From Belnapia sp. F-4-1 (GTDB lineage: Bacteria > Pseudomonadota > Alphaproteobacteria > Acetobacterales > Acetobacteraceae), in the NCBI RefSeq assembly GCF_000802185.1, contig NZ_KN676113.1, positions 654,581-718,580 on the forward strand: 64,000 nt of DNA. The letters are read 5' to 3'. The translations under genes were made by a program, and so were the position numbers. Positions 61,943 through 64,000 of this stretch are shown in pieces (position 1 is the stretch's first letter; each line of letters begins with the position of its first letter). The notes below the pieces were generated by a model, which saw only the letters and a list, made by a program, of their open reading frames with translations, did not search any database and was not told where the DNA came from.

Positions 61943-62854
61943 ATGGATTTCCGTATCCTGCGGCGCATGGGGCATTTCCTCGCGGTCGCCGAGGAGGGGC
62001 ATTTCGGCCGGGCGGCGGCGCGGCTCGGCGTCTCGCAGCCGCCGCTGACGGCGCAGATCCAGGCGCTGGAGGCGGAGCTCGGCGTGCGGCTGCTGGAGCG
62101 GACGCGGAAGGGCGCGCGGCCGACGCGGGAGGGCGAGGCGCTGCTGCCGATCCTCCGGCGGCTGGCCGAGGAGGCGAAGCAGGTGGAGAGCCTGGCGCGG
62201 GAGCTGCGCGCGGGGCGGCACGCACCGATGGCGATGGCCTGCGTCACCTCGGCGCTCTTCGACTACCTGCCGCCGCTGGTGCGCGGGCTGCGGGCGGCGG
62301 CGCCTGACAGCGCGCTGGCGGTGCGGGAGATGGACACGGCCGATGCCGTCGAGGCGCTGCGGCGGGGCGAGGTGGATTTCGCCCTCGCCCGGCTCGACCG
62401 TGACCGGCCGCCGCTACGGGTGATGCCGCTCGGCTCGGACGCGCTGGTGGCGGCGCTGCCGGAGGGGCATGCGCTGCTGGCCGAGGCTGGGCCGCTGCCG
62501 CTGGCGGCGCTCGCCGGGGAGGCGCTGGTGCTGCTGCCGCGCTCGATCAGCCCGGCCTATTTCGACCGGCAGGTCAGCGCCTGCCGCGAGGCAGGGTTCG
62601 AGCCCGTCGCCATGCGCGAGGTGGGGAGTGCGATGGCGCAGCTCGCCTTCGTCGCGGCGGGGCTGGGCGTGGCGCTGGTGAGCTCGGGGATGGCGGTGCT
62701 GCAACCGCCGGGGGTCGCCTTCCGCGCACTGGCGGGGCCGGTAGGGTCGGTCGGTGTGGCGCTGGTCTGGAACGGCGAGCGGGAGACGGAGGCGGCGCGG
62801 GCGGCCATCGCGGTGGCGCGGGGGGCCTTTCCGGCGGCGGGGGATGCGGCCTAG
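61943..62854 (+). CDS. LysR-family transcriptional regulator, divergent from prpD
   Basis: The 303-residue product has the LysR N-terminus MDFRILRRMGHFLAVAEEGH (HTH with FGRAAARLGVSQPPLTAQIQ) and an effector domain with AVEALRRGEVDFALARLDRD and MAQLAFVAAGLGVALVSSGM. The QPPLTAQIQ form of the recognition helix and LEAELGVRLLERTRKG are typical of the BenM/CatM-like branch. Divergence from prpD suggests control of the methylcitrate-type genes, with a carboxylate co-inducer. It could equally act on the hydantoinase gene 33 bases downstream. Confidence 0.9.
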   Translation: MDFRILRRMGHFLAVAEEGHFGRAAARLGVSQPPLTAQIQALEAELGVRLLERTRKGARPTREGEALLPILRRLAEEAKQVESLARELRAGRHAPMAMACVTSALFDYLPPLVRGLRAAAPDSALAVREMDTADAVEALRRGEVDFALARLDRDRPPLRVMPLGSDALVAALPEGHALLAEAGPLPLAALAGEALVLLPRSISPAYFDRQVSACREAGFEPVAMREVGSAMAQLAFVAAGLGVALVSSGMAVLQPPGVAFRALAGPVGSVGVALVWNGERETEAARAAIAVARGAFPAAGDAA

Positions 62855-62887
62855 CTTCCCCCTTCAACGACTCCAGGACGGCGCAGC

Positions 62888-64000
62888 ATGGACCAGAGCC
62901 CCTTCGACCGCGTGATCCTCGGCGACATCGTGCTGCCCGATGCGGTGCTGCCGGGGGGCTATGTCGGCATCCGCGGCGAGACGATCGCCGCCATCGGCCA
63001 GGGGGCGCCGCCGCCGGCGGGGGCCGTCGCCGACTACCGGGGCAAGCTGGTGCTGCCGGGTCTGGTCGATGGGCATATGCATACCAGCAGCAGCACGGGC
63101 TGGCCGGGGATCGAGGGCGCGTCGATGTCGGCGGCGGCCGGCGGCGTCACCACCTGCGTCGACATGCCCTATGACGTGCCGCAGCCGGTGACGGATGCCG
63201 GGGTGCTGCGCGCCAAGGTCGGCGTGGTCGAGGGGTCGAGCCATGTGGACATGGCGCTCTACGGCACCATCGCCAAGACCGGCGGCGTCGGCGCCATCGA
63301 GGGGCTGGCCGCGGGCGGCGTCTGCTCCTTCAAGCTTTCCACCTATGAGTATGACGCGGTGCGGTTTCCGCGCATCGACCACCCGACGATGCTCGCGGCC
63401 TTCCATGAGATCGCGAAGACCGGGCTGATGTGCGCCATCCACAACGAGGACCAGGAGCTCGTGCAGCGCCTGACCGAGGAGGCGAAGGCGGCCGGGCGGA
63501 CGGACCCGATCATGCATGCCCGCACCCGTCCGCCGCTGGCCGAAAGCATGGCGGATCTCGAGATCTTCGAGATGGCGCTGGAGACGGGGTGCCATGTGCA
63601 TATCGCCCACTCCTCCCTCGCGCGCGGCTTCGAGCTGGCGGAGCTGTTCCGCCGCCAGGGGGCGAAGGCGAGCGGCGAGGCCTGCATCCAGTATCTCTGC
63701 ATGACGGAGGAGGACCTCGTCCGGCTCGAGGGCTTCGGCAAGTGCAACCCGCCCTTCCGCTCGGCTGCCGAGGTGGAGCGGGTCTGGGGTGCCGTCGCCG
63801 CCGGGCAGGTCGCCTATGTCTCGACCGACCATGCGCCCTGGCCGCGCGAGCGGAAGGTCTACAAGGGCGACATCTTCGCGCCCGGCGCCGGGCTGACGGG
63901 GATGCAGAGCTTCGCGCCGCTGATGTTCTCCCTGCTCGAGGAGCGCGGCCTGCCGGTGACGCTGATGGCGAGCCTCTGCGCCGAGCGGCCGGCGCGCTTC
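62888..64000 (+). CDS. Cyclic amidohydrolase (dihydropyrimidinase/allantoinase-like), C-terminus beyond the window
   Basis: The frame is open from ATG 62888 to the last base (371 residues seen); the end lies outside. It has the amidohydrolase metal motif LVLPGLVDGHMHTSSS (HxH), the carbamylated-Lys candidate in GVCSFKLSTYEYDAV, metal His residues in CAIHNEDQEL and CHVHIAHSSLARG, and the late Asp in AYVSTDHAPWPRERK. The pattern fits dihydropyrimidinase, allantoinase and hydantoinase enzymes, which open cyclic ureides. It follows the LysR gene by 33 bases. The exact substrate cannot be told from the visible part. Confidence 0.88.
   Translation, partial: MDQSPFDRVILGDIVLPDAVLPGGYVGIRGETIAAIGQGAPPPAGAVADYRGKLVLPGLVDGHMHTSSSTGWPGIEGASMSAAAGGVTTCVDMPYDVPQPVTDAGVLRAKVGVVEGSSHVDMALYGTIAKTGGVGAIEGLAAGGVCSFKLSTYEYDAVRFPRIDHPTMLAAFHEIAKTGLMCAIHNEDQELVQRLTEEAKAAGRTDPIMHARTRPPLAESMADLEIFEMALETGCHVHIAHSSLARGFELAELFRRQGAKASGEACIQYLCMTEEDLVRLEGFGKCNPPFRSAAEVERVWGAVAAGQVAYVSTDHAPWPRERKVYKGDIFAPGAGLTGMQSFAPLMFSLLEERGLPVTLMASLCAERPARF

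Overview
The window is high-GC DNA whose genes resemble those of alphaproteobacteria in the Acetobacteraceae (Roseomonas-like). The grounds are the GC-rich codon use, several orphan Bug/TTT-type periplasmic receptors, alphaproteobacterial gene neighbourhoods, and one REP-like repeat of a kind common in that class. The genus is inferred, not shown. All 64 kb looks chromosomal. I see no transposase, integrase, phage gene, rRNA or CRISPR array. LEFT PART, 1-12.36 kb: loosely packed and partly decayed. It starts with a stress cluster (YflT/DUF2382 protein running off the left edge, a frameshifted DUF2382 remnant, an Ala-rich membrane protein and a CsbD protein), then a three-PAS LuxR-type regulator, a luciferase-like oxidoreductase, a secreted beta-rich protein, a YcaC-type isochorismatase divergent from a frameshifted LysR gene, a soluble transhydrogenase, and the wreck of a Bug receptor gene. 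It ends at a tRNA-Thr(UGU) gene whose 3' end points into this region. MIDDLE, 12.4-28.5 kb: dense. It holds an FKBP isomerase, two adjacent Bug receptors, and a leftward central-carbon run of GH15 glucoamylase, zwf, HAD phosphatase, pgl and rpiA (glucan to glucose, then oxidative pentose phosphate pathway). A surface-sugar locus follows: epimerase, glucose-1-phosphate cytidylyltransferase, 2OG-oxygenase-like protein, DUF4910 protein, sugar C-methyltransferase and GT2 glycosyltransferase, closed by a 21-bp perfect hairpin. CATABOLIC SECTION, 28.6-41 kb: ModD/NadC-like protein, SDR, Fe-alcohol dehydrogenase-like protein, a second luciferase-like oxidoreductase, DadA-like oxidase, an orphan DctP-like receptor, a PEP-mutase-family lyase with a type II haloacid dehalogenase, Nudix hydrolase, another Bug receptor and a DUF1028 protein. 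HOUSEKEEPING SECTION, 41-52.6 kb: yqeY, then carA and carB separated by an SDR, a LysE exporter and a small membrane protein, then greA, threonine ammonia-lyase, an Lrp regulator, trxB and a LysR regulator. CarA is open in frame with an upstream YdaS/Cro-like helix-turn-helix preceded by two GGGAA-N5-TTCCC palindromes, suggesting a self-regulating fusion. RIGHT PART, 52.6-64 kb: a structured, terminator-ended intergenic segment (candidate RNA), a glycine-zipper/SH3 lipoprotein next to an exported WD40-caspase protein, a nitroreductase, an H1-like Lys/Ala repeat protein, a citrate/2-methylcitrate synthase with an MmgE/PrpD protein and a divergent LysR gene around a 20-bp perfect palindrome, and a cyclic amidohydrolase cut by the right edge. 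Functions come from motif and family recognition by eye; no database search was run.
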